From: Burkholderia ubonensis
GTDB lineage: Bacteria > Pseudomonadota > Gammaproteobacteria > Burkholderiales > Burkholderiaceae
Assembly (NCBI RefSeq): GCF_001718695.1
Contig: NZ_CP013420.1
Coordinates: 1,116,001 to 1,180,000, forward strand
DNA: 64,000 nt
Direction: 5' to 3'
In this document: positions 1 through 10,433 of the stretch, piece after piece
How positions within the stretch are numbered: the stretch's first letter is position 1
How the letters are laid out: the number at the start of each line of letters is the position of its first letter
The notes under the pieces: generated by a model
The model's database searches: none
What the model saw: only the letters and a program-made list of their open reading frames with translations
Told to the model about the DNA's origin: nothing
Made by a program: the position numbers and the translations under genes

Positions 1-240
1 GTCGCGTGCGTCGCGGCCGGCGCGGGCGTCGCGGTCGCGCCGCGTTCGGTGCTCGACCTGCAGCCCGGGACCGACAACGTCGCGGCGCATGCGATCGCCG
101 AATTCGAAGGGATCGACACGGTGCTTGCGTGGCGCAAGGGTTACGCGTCGGCGGCACTCGGCGCGCTGCGCGACGCACTGGAGGCGGCCGCGCGGCCGCC
201 GGCCGATGCCGGGAAGCGGCGCGCGGCGGCGACGGCCTGA
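1..240 (+). CDS. LysR-family transcriptional regulator, C-terminal fragment (5' end outside window)
   Basis: The frame is open from the first base and stops with TGA at 238-240. It encodes the last 79 residues of a protein. The segment around VAAGAGVAVAPRSVLDL, followed by a strand and ending in a long alanine-rich helix, matches the end of a LysR substrate-binding domain, where the glycine-rich turn precedes the last strand. The DNA-binding half lies outside the window, so neither effector nor target can be judged. It ends just before a strong hairpin and converges on alaS. The LysR assignment rests on a short fragment; another periplasmic-binding-fold regulator is possible but less likely. 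Confidence 0.7.
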   Translation, partial: VACVAAGAGVAVAPRSVLDLQPGTDNVAAHAIAEFEGIDTVLAWRKGYASAALGALRDALEAAARPPADAGKRRAAATA

Positions 241-275
241 AGGATCGCCCCGCAGGCTCGCGGCGCGTAAACGCA

Positions 276-311
276 AAACGACCCGACCGGCCTGTGCCGG
301 TCGGGTCGTTT
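276..311. terminator. Bidirectional intrinsic terminator between the LysR gene and alaS
   Basis: A near-perfect inverted repeat: the 16-base arm at 276-291 pairs with 296-311 around a CTGT loop. The left arm starts with AAA and the right arm ends with TTT, so the hairpin can stop transcription from both sides. It sits between two convergent genes (LysR stop 240, alaS stop 403), as expected for a shared terminator. Confidence 0.85.
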
Positions 312-402
312 CATTCGGTCCCCGCCACCGAGCGGCCGTCGCGCATCACACGGCCGGACCGGGCCCGCGACGCTCGGGCGAGCGCCGCGCCGGCCAGGCC
401 GA

Positions 403-3027
403 TCAGAGCCGCTCTTCGACCCAGCCCTTGACGCCCGCGAGCGCCGCCGGCAGGTTCGCCGGCTCGGTGCCGCCCGCCTGCGCCATGTCCGGACGGCCGC
501 CGCCCTTGCCGCCGACCTGCTGCGCGACGAAGTTCACGAGCTCGCCGGCCTTGACCTTCTTGCTCGCTTCCGGCGTGACGCCCGCGATCAGGCTGACCTT
601 GCCGCCTTCGACGGCCGCCAGCACGATCGCCGCGCTCTTGAGCTTGTCCTTCAGCTTGTCGACGGTCTCGCGCAGCGTCTTCGCATCCGCGCCGTCGAGC
701 GTCGCGGCCAGCACGTGCACGCCGCCGACTTCGACCGCCTGCAGCGCGAGCTCGTCGCCCTGGCTCGATGCGAGCTTCGACTTCAGCGCGCCCAGCTCCT
801 TCTCGAGCGACTTCACCTGGTCCTGCACCTGCGCGATGCGCTGCGTCAGTTCCGACGGCTGCGCCTTCAGCGCGGCCGCCGCTTCGTTCACGCGTGCGTC
901 GAGCTCCTGCACGTAGCGCACCGCGTTGTCGCCGGTGATCGCCTCGACGCGGCGGATGCCGGCCGCGACGCCGCCTTCGACGACGATCTTGAAGAAGCCG
1001 ATGTCGCCCGTGCGGCTCACGTGCGTGCCGCCGCACAGTTCGCGCGAGAAGCCGAGGTCGAGCACGCGCACTTCGTCGCCGTACTTCTCGCCGAAGAGGG
1101 CCATCGCGCCGCCCTTCACCGCTTCGTCGTACGGCATCACGCGCACGATGCCGGGCGCGTTCGCGAGGATTTCGTCGTTGACGATCTGCTCGACGCGACG
1201 GATTTCGTCGTCGGTCATCGGCGCGTTGTGCGCAAAGTCGAAGCGGGTCTTGTCCGCGTCGACGAGCGAGCCCTTCTGCTGCACGTGCGAGCCGAGCACC
1301 TCGCGCAGCGCCTTGTGCATCAGGTGGGTCGCCGAATGGTTGCGCTGGGTGCGCGCGCGGCGGTGCGCGTCGATCTCGGCGCGCAGCACGTCGCCGACCT
1401 TGAGCGTGCCCTGCTCCAGCGTGCCGTGGTGGCCGATCACGTCGGCCTGCACCTTCAGCGTGTCGCCGACCGCGAAGCGCGTCGACGCATTCGCGAGCAC
1501 GCCCTGGTCGCCGACCTGGCCGCCCGATTCCGCGTAGAACGGCGTGTGGTCGAGCACGACCACCGCGTCCTGGCCGGTCTTCACTTCGCTGACGGACGAA
1601 CCGTCGACGTACAGCGCGACGACCTTCGCGTCGTCGAACGCGATCGCTTCGTAGCCGTGGAAGGTCGTTTTCGCGCCCGTGTATTCGAGGCCCTGCGCGG
1701 CCTTGAACTTGCCGGCCGCGCGCGCCTGCTCGCGCTGGCGCGCCATCGCGTCGTCGAACGCCGGCTCGTCGACCGTCATGCCGCGCTCGCGGCACACGTC
1801 GGCCGTCAGGTCCAGCGGGAAGCCGTAGGTGTCGTGCAGCTTGAACGCGAGTTCGCCGTCGAGCACCTTGCCGCCCTTTGCTTCGACTTCGGCGAGCGCG
1901 GCCTCGAGGATCGACATCCCGTGCTCGATCGTCTCGAAGAAGCGTTCTTCTTCCTGGCGCAGCACGTCGGTCACGCGCTGCTCGGCTTCCTTCAGCTCCG
2001 GATACGCGACGCCCATCTCGGCGACGAGATCGGCCACCAGCTTGTGGAAGAACGAGCCCTTGCGGCCGAGCTTGTAGCCGTGGCGGATCGCGCGGCGCAC
2101 GATCCGGCGCAGCACGTAGCCGCGGCCTTCGTTGCCGGGGATCACGCCGTCGACGATCAGGAACGAGCATGCGCGGATGTGATCGGCGATCACCTTCAGC
2201 GAGTTGTTGTTCAGGTCGTCGATCTCGGTCACGCGCGCGGCTGCCTTGATCAGGTTCTGGAACAGGTCGATCTCGTAGTTGCTGTGCACGTGCTGCAGCA
2301 CCGCGGCGAGGCGTTCCAGGCCCATGCCGGTGTCGACGCACGGCTTCGGCAGGCGCGTCATGTTGCCCTGCGCGTCGCGGTTGAACTGCATGAACACGAG
2401 GTTCCAGATCTCGATGTAGCGGTCGCCGTCTTCCTCGGGCGATCCCGGCGGGCCGCCCCACACGTCCGGGCCGTGGTCGTAGAAGATTTCCGTGCACGGG
2501 CCGCACGGGCCCGTGTCGCCCATCGTCCAGAAGTTGTCCGACGCATAGCGCGCGCCCTTGTTGTCGCCGATCCGGATGATCCGCTCGACCGGCACGCCGA
2601 CTTCCTTCGCCCAGATGTCGTACGCCTCGTCGTCTTCCTGGTAGACGGTGACCCACAGCTTTTCCTTCGGCAGCTGGTAGACCGTGGTCAGCAGCTCCCA
2701 CGCGAACCTGATCGCGTCGTGCTTGAAGTAGTCGCCGAACGAGAAATTGCCGAGCATCTCGAAGAACGTGTGGTGGCGCGCGGTATAGCCGACGTTCTCG
2801 AGGTCGTTGTGCTTGCCGCCCGCGCGCACGCTGCGCTGCGACGTGGTCGCGCGCGTGTACGGGCGCGATTCCGTGCCGAGGAACACGTCCTTGAACTGGA
2901 CCATCCCCGAATTCGTGAACATCAGCGTGGGGTCGTTACCGGGCACGAGGCTCGACGAGCGGACGATCGTGTGGCCCTTCGATTCGAAGAATTTGAGGAA
3001 TTTCTCGCGGATTTCGGCAGCTTTCAT
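403..3027 (-). CDS. alaS: Alanine--tRNA ligase (AlaRS)
   Basis: Charges tRNA-Ala with alanine in the cytoplasm and hydrolyses mischarged Ser/Gly-tRNA. The product is 874 residues, close to the 876 of E. coli. The N-terminal class II catalytic core begins [14 protein letters not shown] and continues through the motif 2 region ([16 protein letters not shown]). The editing domain shows the zinc-binding NHSATHLMH near residue 562 and CGGTH near 662. A coiled linker and a C-terminal C-Ala domain follow. The frame opens 33 bases earlier at 3060, but homology starts at the ATG at 3027, which I chose. The gene is divergent from the CoA-transferase and converges on the LysR gene. Nothing looks unusual. 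Confidence 0.98.
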   Translation of the reverse strand: MKAAEIREKFLKFFESKGHTIVRSSSLVPGNDPTLMFTNSGMVQFKDVFLGTESRPYTRATTSQRSVRAGGKHNDLENVGYTARHHTFFEMLGNFSFGDYFKHDAIRFAWELLTTVYQLPKEKLWVTVYQEDDEAYDIWAKEVGVPVERIIRIGDNKGARYASDNFWTMGDTGPCGPCTEIFYDHGPDVWGGPPGSPEEDGDRYIEIWNLVFMQFNRDAQGNMTRLPKPCVDTGMGLERLAAVLQHVHSNYEIDLFQNLIKAAARVTEIDDLNNNSLKVIADHIRACSFLIVDGVIPGNEGRGYVLRRIVRRAIRHGYKLGRKGSFFHKLVADLVAEMGVAYPELKEAEQRVTDVLRQEEERFFETIEHGMSILEAALAEVEAKGGKVLDGELAFKLHDTYGFPLDLTADVCRERGMTVDEPAFDDAMARQREQARAAGKFKAAQGLEYTGAKTTFHGYEAIAFDDAKVVALYVDGSSVSEVKTGQDAVVVLDHTPFYAESGGQVGDQGVLANASTRFAVGDTLKVQADVIGHHGTLEQGTLKVGDVLRAEIDAHRRARTQRNHSATHLMHKALREVLGSHVQQKGSLVDADKTRFDFAHNAPMTDDEIRRVEQIVNDEILANAPGIVRVMPYDEAVKGGAMALFGEKYGDEVRVLDLGFSRELCGGTHVSRTGDIGFFKIVVEGGVAAGIRRVEAITGDNAVRYVQELDARVNEAAAALKAQPSELTQRIAQVQDQVKSLEKELGALKSKLASSQGDELALQAVEVGGVHVLAATLDGADAKTLRETVDKLKDKLKSAAIVLAAVEGGKVSLIAGVTPEASKKVKAGELVNFVAQQVGGKGGGRPDMAQAGGTEPANLPAALAGVKGWVEERL

Positions 3028-3109
3028 GGCGTGCGGGGACGGTCTGGCTAAGACCTTCAAACGCCGGCGACCCTCGCGGGCGCACGGCGGCAGGTTTCTG
3101 AAACGATCG

Positions 3110-3115
3110 ATTATA
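3110..3115 (-). promoter_or_regulatory. Candidate -10 box for alaS within the alaS/CoA-transferase divergent gap
   Basis: On the minus strand this hexamer reads TATAAT, a perfect -10 consensus, about 85 bases upstream of the alaS start. The hexamer 17 bases further upstream is GC-rich and does not resemble TTGACA, so only the -10 supports it. The rest of the gap (3028-3334) holds no convincing gene. The CoA-transferase on the other strand has a clear AAGGAG-type ribosome site near 3318-3323. Confidence 0.35.
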
Positions 3116-3334
3116 CGGGATAGATCCCGGTGCGCGGCCGGCGGGCCCGGCCGGCGCGCGTTTCATCAGACTCGAGCCCGGTTTCGGCCCGCTTTGGGCC
3201 GCATTTGTCCGATTCCGCCCCGATCGCGGGGTTGCCGGGCCACGCGCGCGCGATTCGCCTTAAGATGCTCGCCATGCCGCACGCCTTGCCCGCGCCGCGC
3301 GGCACGGCCAAGCCATAAAGGAGACGAATCGACG

Positions 3335-4555
3335 ATGGGTGCCCTGAGCCATATCCGCGTGCTGGACCTGACCCGCGTGCTCGCGGGCCCGTGGTGCGCG
3401 CAGACGCTTGCCGACTTCGGCGCCGACGTGATCAAGGTCGAGCGCCCGGGCGCCGGCGACGACACGCGCCACTGGGGGCCGCCGTACCTGAAGGACGCGA
3501 ACGGCGCGGACACCGCCGAGGCCGCCTACTACCTTGCCGCGAACCGCAACAAGCGCTCGGTCACGGTCGACATCGCGACGCCCGAAGGCCAGCAGATCGT
3601 GCGCGAGCTCGCCGCGCAAAGCGACGTGGTGCTGGAGAACTACAAGGTCGGCCAGCTCAAGAAATACGGGCTCGACTACGATTCGCTGCGCGCGGTGAAG
3701 CCCGACCTCGTCTACTGCTCGGTCACGGGCTTCGGCCAGACCGGCCCGTATGCGCACCGCGCGGGCTACGACTTCATCATCCAGGGGATCGGCGGGTTCA
3801 TGAGCATCACCGGCGAGCGCGACGGCGAGCCCGGCGGCGGCCCGCAGAAAGCCGGCGTCGCGATCTCCGACCTCGCGACCGGCCTCTATTCGACGATCGC
3901 GGTGCTCGCCGCGCTCGCGCATCGCGACCGGACGGGCGAAGGCCAGTACATCGACATGGCGCTGCTCGACGTGCAGGTCGCGCTGCTCGCGAACATGAAC
4001 ACCAATTTCCTCGCGAGCGGCAAGCCGCCCGTGCGCTGGGGCAACGCGCACCCGAACATCGTGCCTTACCAGACGTTCCAGACGCGCGACGGCTGGATCA
4101 TCGTCGCGGTCGGCAACGACGGGCAGTTCCGCAAGTTCGTCGAGGCCGGCGGCCGCCCCGAGCTCGCCGACGACGAGCGCTTCGCGACCAATCCCGCGCG
4201 CGTGCGCCACCGAGAGACGCTGGTGCCGATCCTCGCGGACATGGTGAGGACGCTCGACAAGGACGCGTGGATCGCGGCGCTCGAGGCGGCCGGCGTGCCG
4301 TGCGGGCCGATCAACGATCTGGAGGAAGTGTTCGACAACGAGCAGGTCGTCGCGCGCGGGATGCAGGTCGAGCTGCCGCATCCGTGCGGCGCGAACGTGA
4401 AGCTCGTGCGCAATCCGATCCGGATGAGCGCGACGCCGCCCGACGCGCGCTCGGCCCCGCCGCTGCTCGGCGCGCACACGGACGCCGTGCTGCGCGAGCT
4501 GCTCGGCTACGACGACGAACGGATCGCGGCGCTGAAGGCGAAGCAGGCGATCTGA
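3335..4555 (+). CDS. CaiB/BaiF family (class III) CoA-transferase
   Basis: A 406-residue cytoplasmic enzyme that moves CoA between acyl-CoA and a free acid. Family landmarks are the N-terminal LTRVLAGPWCAQTLADFGAD segment, the IKVERP strand, the NRNKRSVTVD segment, and GQYIDMALLD, the region carrying the family's catalytic aspartate. Length fits the family (about 390-420). The ATG at 3335 was chosen because an AAAGGAG site lies about 10 bases upstream and homology starts there; the frame itself opens further upstream. The substrate pair cannot be told from sequence. Annotations such as formyl-CoA or succinate-hydroxymethylglutarate transferase would be guesses. It stands alone, with no acyl-CoA dehydrogenase beside it. 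Confidence 0.92.
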   Translation: MGALSHIRVLDLTRVLAGPWCAQTLADFGADVIKVERPGAGDDTRHWGPPYLKDANGADTAEAAYYLAANRNKRSVTVDIATPEGQQIVRELAAQSDVVLENYKVGQLKKYGLDYDSLRAVKPDLVYCSVTGFGQTGPYAHRAGYDFIIQGIGGFMSITGERDGEPGGGPQKAGVAISDLATGLYSTIAVLAALAHRDRTGEGQYIDMALLDVQVALLANMNTNFLASGKPPVRWGNAHPNIVPYQTFQTRDGWIIVAVGNDGQFRKFVEAGGRPELADDERFATNPARVRHRETLVPILADMVRTLDKDAWIAALEAAGVPCGPINDLEEVFDNEQVVARGMQVELPHPCGANVKLVRNPIRMSATPPDARSAPPLLGAHTDAVLRELLGYDDERIAALKAKQAI

Positions 4556-4789
4556 GTATGTCGCGGACGCGGCGCGGCGCTCGTAGTGTTAGCCGCGCGC
4601 GGGAGCCGACCGGTGCGTCGCAACGTGGCCGCATGGCGAGCGCCGGCCGACCCGTCGCAGCGTGAAGCACAAGGCGAGCGCCAGCTCATCCGTTGCGGTG
4701 CGAGCGGCGCGTAGTGTTCCCCAGCCGATGATCCGCCGTTCGCGCCCGGCCGGCGCGACGGCCGGCACTCGGCACTCGGCACGCACGCG

Positions 4790-5353
4790 TCAGCCGCGTT
4801 CCGCCCCACCGCCCAGCGCGTCGAGCCAGCGGCGCCCGTCAGGCCAGTCGCCGAGCCCGCTGTCCGCGTTGATGTGGCCGCGCGGGCCGAGATCGTGGAA
4901 CACACTGCCCCACGCCTGCGCACAACCGCGTGCGAATGAAATCGAGCCGTACGGATCGTCGCGGCTCGCGACCACCCGGGTCGGGAACGGCAGCCGCTCG
5001 CGCGGCACCGGCCCGAAGCCGTGCGCATCGGCCGGAAACGCCGGTCCGGCCGGATCGGGCAGCGCGACGAGCAGCGCGCCCCTGACCTTCGCGAGCGCGG
5101 CCGGGCGCGCATAGCGCGTCGCCCACCAGGCCGTCGTCAGCGTGCCGAGGCTGTGCGCGGCGATCAGCACCGGCGCGCGCGCCGCCTCGACCGCGCGGTC
5201 GAGCGCGAGACACCAGCCGTTGCGGAATGCGCGCTCCCAGTCGGGCATCGCGACGCGCACGAAGCGCGCGTCATCGCGCTCCCAGCGGCTCTGCCAGTGC
5301 AGCGGGCCGGAATTGCCGTAGCCCGGCAACACGAATACGAGTGAATCGCTCAT
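4790..5353 (-). CDS. RBBP9/YdeN-family alpha/beta hydrolase
   Basis: A 187-residue serine hydrolase-fold protein, probably cytoplasmic (no signal peptide). It starts MSDSLVFVLPGYGNSGPLHWQ, the usual RBBP9/YdeN opening. The nucleophile elbow is AAHSLGTLT, an Asp lies in ASRDDPYGS, and the catalytic His is in GHINADSGLGDW near the C-terminus. The ATG at 5353 fits family starts; the open frame continues upstream without homology. The physiological substrate of this family is unknown. The 234 bases between the CoA-transferase stop and this gene's stop show no gene or clear hairpin. Confidence 0.88.
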   Translation of the reverse strand: MSDSLVFVLPGYGNSGPLHWQSRWERDDARFVRVAMPDWERAFRNGWCLALDRAVEAARAPVLIAAHSLGTLTTAWWATRYARPAALAKVRGALLVALPDPAGPAFPADAHGFGPVPRERLPFPTRVVASRDDPYGSISFARGCAQAWGSVFHDLGPRGHINADSGLGDWPDGRRWLDALGGGAERG

Positions 5354-5521
5354 GAAGGTTTCGTCGACGAATGAAATCGTTATGTGAAGCCGACGAAGTG
5401 TCGCACATCCGTTCCTCCCTGATTGCTGCCTGTCGAATTGCGGAATGGATGCGCGGGAAACCGGTGCGTCGCGTGCCGCGCGCGCCGTCACGAGCGGTCA
5501 GCGCTCATGCGCCGGCTTCGC

Positions 5522-5731
5522 TCAACGCACGCCGGCGCCGACGATGCCGCCCGCCGCGGCGCCCGCGACCGTGCCGATCGGGCCGCCGGTGATCAGGTAG
5601 CCGAGTGCGCCGCCCGCGGCCGCGCCGATGCCGGCATTGCGCTGCGTGTGCGTCATCGCGCATGCGCCGAGCTGGGACAGGGCCGCGACGATCACCGCGG
5701 TACGAACGAGAAAAGTGGTCTGCTTCATCAT
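5522..5731 (-). CDS. Small glycine-zipper lipoprotein (OsmB-like)
   Basis: A 69-residue envelope lipoprotein. The signal peptide ends in a lipobox (LSQLGAC), and the mature part is a glycine zipper (GIGAAAGGALGYLITGG ... GTVAGAAAGG) able to form a membrane-associated helical hairpin, as in OsmB. The start at 5731 is favoured by AAGGAAG nine bases upstream; a second ATG follows immediately at 5728. Genes of this type are often stress- or osmotically induced, but no operator is visible here. The gene stands alone, head-to-head with glnS, with about 250 bases between the two starts. Confidence 0.82.
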   Translation of the reverse strand: MMKQTTFLVRTAVIVAALSQLGACAMTHTQRNAGIGAAAGGALGYLITGGPIGTVAGAAAGGIVGAGVR

Positions 5732-5983
5732 GATTGTTGGCTTCCTTTCGCCGGCAAATAATACGAATGGCGGCGTCGAATCGGTAAAGCCATCATAGAA
5801 ACAGCCGAACACGCGCGGCAATCCGATTTACGTCGTGTTACAGCAGACACAATGTCGAGATACTGGGTTGCGCGGCGCGCACCGGCGCGGGCGGCGCCGC
5901 AACCCGCGCGGGACGGACCCCGGTCAGGTAGAATTGCAGGATTAAACCGGCGCGACGCGCCGACACAACCTGACGCTATCCGC

Positions 5984-7693
5984 ATGAGCACCGAACGCAA
6001 CGACGCCCCCGCGGCTTCCAATTTCATCCGCAACATCATCGACGACGACAACCGCACGGGCAAATGGGCCGGCCGCGTCGAAACCCGCTTCCCGCCGGAG
6101 CCGAACGGCTACCTGCACATCGGTCACGCGAAGAGCATCTGCCTGAACTTCAGCGTCGCACGCGACTACGGCGGCGTGTGCCACCTGCGCTTCGACGACA
6201 CGAACCCGGAAAAGGAAAGCATCGAATACGTCGACTCGATCGTCGACGCGGTGCGCTGGCTCGGCTTCGACTGGCGCAAGGACGCGGTCGACCACCAGTA
6301 CTTCGCGAGCGACTACTACGACAAGCTCTACGAATTCGCCGAGCTGCTGATCAAGCGCGGCAAGGCGTACGTCGACAGCCAGAGCGCGGAAGAGATGCGC
6401 GCGAACCGCGGCTCGCTGACGGAAGGCGGCAAGCCGTCGCCGTATCGCGAGCGCACGCCCGACGAGAACCTCGACCTGTTCCGCCGGATGAAGGCCGGCG
6501 AGTTCCAGGAAGGCGAGCACGTGCTGCGCGCGAAGATCGACATGGCTTCGCCGAACATGAACATGCGCGACCCGGTGATCTACCGGATCCGCTACGCGCA
6601 CCACTACCGCACCGGCGACACGTGGTGCGTGTATCCGATGTACGACTACACGCACTGCATCTCGGACGCGCTCGAAAACATCACGCACTCGCTGTGCACG
6701 CTCGAATTCGAGGATCACCGCCCGCTGTACGACTGGGTGCTGAACGAGCTGGCCGACGCCGGCGTGTTCACCCGCCCGCTGCCGCAGCAGATCGAATTCT
6801 CGCGGCTGAACCTCACGTACGCGATCACCAGCAAGCGCAAGCTGCTGCAGCTCGTCACCGAAGGCCACGTCGACGGCTGGGACGATCCGCGGATGCCGAC
6901 GATCGTCGGCGTGCGCCGCCGCGGCTTCACGCCGGAGAGCATCCAGCTGTTCTGCGAGCGGATCGGCGTGACCAAGGTCGATTCGTGGATCGACATGAGC
7001 GTGTTCGAAGGCGCGCTGCGCGACGACCTCGACGCCAAGGCCGCGCGCACGGTCGCGGTGCTCGATCCGCTGAAGCTCGTGATCGACAACTACCCGGAAG
7101 ACCTGGAAGAAGCGTGCACGGCGCCCGTGCATCCGCACCATCCGGAGCGCGGCCAGCGCACGTTCCCGATCTCGCGCGAGCTGTGGATCGAGCGCGAGGA
7201 TTTCGTCGAGACGCCGCCGAAGGGCTATTTCCGCCTGTTCCCGGGCAACAAGGTGCGGCTGCGCTACGGCTACGTGGTCGAATGCACGGGCTTCGACAAG
7301 GATGCCGACGGCAACGTGACGGCCGTGCACTGCAACTACTTCCCGGACAGCAAGTCGGGCACCGACGGCGCGAACAACTACAAGGTGAAGGGCAACATCC
7401 ACTGGGTCAGCGCGAAGCATGCGCAGCCGGCCGAAGTGCGGATCTACGACCGCCTGTTCAAGGAGCCGCATCCGGATGCAGGCGGCGCGAACTACCTCGA
7501 TGCGCTGAACCCGGATTCGAAGAAGGTCGTGCACGCGTACGTCGAGCCGGGCGCCGGCGACGTCGCGCCGGAAACCCGCCTCCAGTTCGAGCGCCACGGC
7601 TACTTCGTCGCGGACCGCGTCGATTCGAAGCCGGGCAAGCCGGTGTTCAACCGGATCGTCGGGCTGCGCGACAGCTGGGGCAAGCCGGCCTGA
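5984..7693 (+). CDS. glnS: Glutamine--tRNA ligase (GlnRS)
   Basis: Class I aminoacyl-tRNA synthetase charging tRNA-Gln in the cytoplasm. It has 569 residues (E. coli 554). The signature [14 protein letters not shown] contains HIGH at residues 45-48, and the second signature is ITSKRK near 281. The C-terminal beta-barrel anticodon-binding part is present through to LRDSWGKPA. The ATG at 5984 gives an N-terminus a little longer than E. coli's; the frame continues upstream to 5852 without family similarity. A strong hairpin follows about 75 bases after the stop. Confidence 0.98.
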   Translation: MSTERNDAPAASNFIRNIIDDDNRTGKWAGRVETRFPPEPNGYLHIGHAKSICLNFSVARDYGGVCHLRFDDTNPEKESIEYVDSIVDAVRWLGFDWRKDAVDHQYFASDYYDKLYEFAELLIKRGKAYVDSQSAEEMRANRGSLTEGGKPSPYRERTPDENLDLFRRMKAGEFQEGEHVLRAKIDMASPNMNMRDPVIYRIRYAHHYRTGDTWCVYPMYDYTHCISDALENITHSLCTLEFEDHRPLYDWVLNELADAGVFTRPLPQQIEFSRLNLTYAITSKRKLLQLVTEGHVDGWDDPRMPTIVGVRRRGFTPESIQLFCERIGVTKVDSWIDMSVFEGALRDDLDAKAARTVAVLDPLKLVIDNYPEDLEEACTAPVHPHHPERGQRTFPISRELWIEREDFVETPPKGYFRLFPGNKVRLRYGYVVECTGFDKDADGNVTAVHCNYFPDSKSGTDGANNYKVKGNIHWVSAKHAQPAEVRIYDRLFKEPHPDAGGANYLDALNPDSKKVVHAYVEPGAGDVAPETRLQFERHGYFVADRVDSKPGKPVFNRIVGLRDSWGKPA

Positions 7694-7768
7694 CGGGCCG
7701 TTGCGCGCGCGGGCCGGTGGCCTGCGGCGCACATCGCGCGATCGCCGCGACGCATGTCGCACGATCGA

Positions 7769-7796
7769 AAAAAAACGGCCTTCGGGCCGTTCTTTC
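7769..7796. terminator. Bidirectional intrinsic terminator between glnS and the Nudix gene
   Basis: ACGGCC (7775-7780), a TTCG tetraloop, GGCCGT (7785-7790), then TCTTT. The hairpin is preceded by a run of A, so it also works for the minus-strand Nudix gene. It lies between two convergent genes. Confidence 0.88.
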
Positions 7797-7827
7797 ATTG
7801 CCTGCACACAAGGCCGCGCCGCCGGTG

Positions 7828-8298
7828 TCACCCGCCCGCGAGCCGGCGCTGCACATCCGCGAGCGGCAACGCCGTGTGAAACAGCCGCGCGAGGCTGCGG
7901 CTCGCGTACGCGTCGACGTCGCCGGGCGCCGTCCAGCGAAACGCATCCATTTCGGGGATCATCGTCCCGTCGCGCCGGCTCGGGAACAGCGACGTGCACA
8001 CGCAGCGGGCCAGGTCCAGCTCGTCGTCGGCGACGCGCACCGCGAACAGGTGCAGATCCTTTTCCTGGCGGTAGACGAAGCGGCCGAGATCGACGAGCCG
8101 CTCCGGCGCGAGCACGATCCCGGTTTCCTCGAGCAGCTCGCGCAGCGCCGCGTCGATCGGCGCTTCGCCGGGCTCGCCCTGCCCTTTCGGGATGTCCCAG
8201 TGCGTGGTGTCCGTCGCGTGCGCGAGGAACACGCGTCCCGCTCCATCGAGGATCACGACGCCGCACGACACCGTGCGCGGCGCGCTGCCCGCTGTCAT
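7828..8298 (-). CDS. Nudix hydrolase
   Basis: A 156-residue cytoplasmic pyrophosphohydrolase. The complete Nudix box G-x5-E-x7-REUxEExGU occupies residues 39-61 (REL LEETGI core, E57/E58 as metal ligands), preceded by WDIPKG. The domain is compact, in the style of bis(5'-nucleosyl)-tetraphosphatase or NTP-cleansing enzymes; substrate is not predictable. The start at 8298 lies 11 bases after the stop of the upstream gene (8310), so the two are probably co-transcribed. Translation from a start further upstream would run through the other gene in another frame. Confidence 0.9.
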   Translation of the reverse strand: MTAGSAPRTVSCGVVILDGAGRVFLAHATDTTHWDIPKGQGEPGEAPIDAALRELLEETGIVLAPERLVDLGRFVYRQEKDLHLFAVRVADDELDLARCVCTSLFPSRRDGTMIPEMDAFRWTAPGDVDAYASRSLARLFHTALPLADVQRRLAGG

Positions 8299-8309
8299 CT
8301 GCGCTGCGC

Positions 8310-8696
8310 TCAGCGCTTCTGCAGCTGCCACTTGCCCGCGGCGGTCTTGCAGTAGACGGGCTTGAGCGTCATCGACTGGCCCTTCGCGGCAATTTCCGTC
8401 ACGACCTCGCGGCACGTGCGGCCGTCGCTGTGGCTCGTCGACGGCGTGAGCTTCGCCACGATCTGCGTGCCGCTGCTGCTGCTCCGCCACGTCGACGTCT
8501 GGCCGTCCTTGCTGGTGTCGCGCGCGTGCGCGACGGCGTCGGCCAGCGACTCCTGGTCGGCGTTGCTGAAATAGGTCAGCGGCGTGTCGTTCAGAAAGCC
8601 CAGGTTGCTTTGCGCATGGGCGGGCAGCAGCGCGGCTGCGCACGCGGCGCCGGCCAGCAGGCGCGCGACGACGGAAAGGGATGCACGCATCGACAT
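8310..8696 (-). CDS. RT0821/Lpp0805-like periplasmic surface-antigen protein
   Basis: A 128-residue exported protein. The Sec signal peptide runs MSMRASLSVVARLL...PAHA and cleaves before QSNLG. The mature domain (TWRSSSSG, a TCREVVTEI segment, YCKTAAGKWQ) resembles the C-terminal domain of RT0821/Lpp0805 outer-membrane surface antigens. Two cysteines (TCRE and YCK) could form a disulfide. AAGGAG lies six bases before the ATG at 8696, a very good ribosome site that fixes the start. Function is unknown in the family. It is the first gene of a likely pair with the Nudix gene. Confidence 0.75.
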   Translation of the reverse strand: MSMRASLSVVARLLAGAACAAALLPAHAQSNLGFLNDTPLTYFSNADQESLADAVAHARDTSKDGQTSTWRSSSSGTQIVAKLTPSTSHSDGRTCREVVTEIAAKGQSMTLKPVYCKTAAGKWQLQKR

Positions 8697-8850
8697 GTTG
8701 TTCTCCTTGGCTGATCGTTCGAACCGCGCGGCGCGCGGCCGGTGCGCCGGTGGCTGGCCAGCCGGCAAACCGGCGGCCGCCGAACCGGCACGCGCCACTC
8801 GCCACGCCTGTCAGCGAGCGAGCATAGCATGCGTGCCGCGTGCGCTGCGC

Positions 8851-10212
8851 TCAGCGCGCCGCGTGATCGGCCGCAGGTTGATAGCCGTCGGTCAGCGTGT
8901 TCAGGAACGCGATCACGTCCTTGATCTCGGCCTCGTTCAGCGCCGGCTGGTCGCCGGGCTTGCGGTCGAACGGCGGCTCGCGGTTGATGTTGTCCCAGTA
9001 GCGCTTCGGCAGGTCGTCGAAGCGCTGCACCTTGCCGTGCACGACCGGATAGAACTTCTCCGGATGGATGTCGCGCTCGACGTAGAAGCGCATCACGTCC
9101 TCGAGCGAGTGGTAGACGCCGTTGTGGAAGAACGTCTTGCGCGTCGCGACGTTGCGCAGCGACGGCGTGCGGAACAGCCCGCAGAACTCGCCGCGCCCCT
9201 TCAGGTCGGTGCGCTCCGGCCCGCACGCGCCGAGATCGTAAAAGCGCGGGTCGCGGTTGACGGGCAGCGCGCGGTTGCGCGGCACGCCAATCGCGATCAG
9301 CCCGAAGTCGCTGAACTGCGGCGGGCCGCCTTCGAGCGTGCGCTGGCTCAGGTGGCAGCTCGCGCAGTTGCCCTTCTTCTCGTCGTTGAACAGCTGCAGC
9401 CCGCGCAGCTCGGCGGGCGTGAGCTGCGCGCGGCCGGCCAGGTACGCGTCGTACTTGCTCGTGTACGGATCGAACAGCGCCGGCTGCTGCTGGAACGCGT
9501 CGAGCGCGCGCAGCACCGCGTCGAAGGTCGCCTGGTCGTCGGCGAGCACCTTGTCGCCGAACGCCTTGCGGAACGCGTCGACGTATGGCGCCGCGCGCAC
9601 CGCCTTCGCGACCTTCGCGGGCGAGCTGCTCATCTCGAACGGCGACGTGAGCGGAATGCGCGCCTGCGCGTCGCGCGTGTCGACGCGGCCGTCCCACGTC
9701 AGCCCGCCCGTCGGGCCCGCGTCGACGCTTTCGTCGCCCTCGTCGGGAGAATCGTGGAAGTGCTCGCTGAACGGCGGAATCCCGCGCAGGTACTTCAGCG
9801 ACGGCACCGCGCGGAACCCCGCGCGACGCATGTCGTCGCCGCCGAGCTGCACCGCCAGCGCGTTCGGCGGCCCGAACGCATGCTCGGCGCTGTGGCACGA
9901 CGCGCACGCGAGCTTGCCGGACCCCGACAGCGACGGATCGAAGAACAGCTGCCTGCCGAGCGCCGCCATCTGCTTCACGCCCTCGAACACCTGCGCGCGC
10001 GTCTGCGGCTGGCTGGCCGGCGCGACCGCCGGTGCGAGCGTCGGCGCGGCCGGCGCGGCCTGGGCGGCGGAAATGACCGCTGTGGCCACGGCAGTCGCGG
10101 CGGGCCGCGCGTCGCACCCGGCCAGGGCGGCGAGCGCGCCGGCCGCGAGCAGCGCCGCCATGGCCGGCAGCAACGATCGCGCTGACGCGCGGGAGTTCGG
10201 AAGGCTGTGCAT
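8851..10212 (-). CDS. Di-haem cytochrome c peroxidase (CcpA/MauG family) lipoprotein
   Basis: A 453-residue periplasmic redox protein with two c-type haem sites, both CASCH (near residues 104 and 282). That layout is typical of bacterial cytochrome c peroxidases and MauG-like proteins. Family segments GRQLFFDPSLSGSG, TWDGRVDTRD and FRTPSLRNV are intact. The N-terminus is a lipoprotein signal with lipobox LAGC, so it is probably membrane-anchored rather than soluble, followed by an Ala/Pro linker. Its role is likely H2O2 reduction using electrons from small cytochromes, or a MauG-like oxidation. It is transcribed alone, with 221 bases to the divergent phosphoesterase gene. Confidence 0.93.
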   Translation of the reverse strand: MHSLPNSRASARSLLPAMAALLAAGALAALAGCDARPAATAVATAVISAAQAAPAAPTLAPAVAPASQPQTRAQVFEGVKQMAALGRQLFFDPSLSGSGKLACASCHSAEHAFGPPNALAVQLGGDDMRRAGFRAVPSLKYLRGIPPFSEHFHDSPDEGDESVDAGPTGGLTWDGRVDTRDAQARIPLTSPFEMSSSPAKVAKAVRAAPYVDAFRKAFGDKVLADDQATFDAVLRALDAFQQQPALFDPYTSKYDAYLAGRAQLTPAELRGLQLFNDEKKGNCASCHLSQRTLEGGPPQFSDFGLIAIGVPRNRALPVNRDPRFYDLGACGPERTDLKGRGEFCGLFRTPSLRNVATRKTFFHNGVYHSLEDVMRFYVERDIHPEKFYPVVHGKVQRFDDLPKRYWDNINREPPFDRKPGDQPALNEAEIKDVIAFLNTLTDGYQPAADHAAR

Positions 10213-10433
10213 CGTCGTTCTTCTTGTAGCGGTGGGAAGTCGGCCGGAGCTTATGTCAGTTCCGTGACCGTTGCGTGACGTTCCATCGACAGTGAATTGA
10301 AAGCGCCTCTACACCCGCGTGTCAAATCGGTTCCAGATAATGCGCGCAGCCGGTCGGCGCCCGGCACCTTTCGCGCCGGCTCCAATACAACCCGGTTCCC
10401 ACACGCGACAAACAACGAAAGAGAGAACACCGC

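Noticed and set aside
311..3051. Very long open frames on both strands overlapping alaS
   Set aside because: They are antisense or out-of-frame shadows of a high-GC gene, rich in Arg/Ala/His, without family motifs; alaS explains the region.
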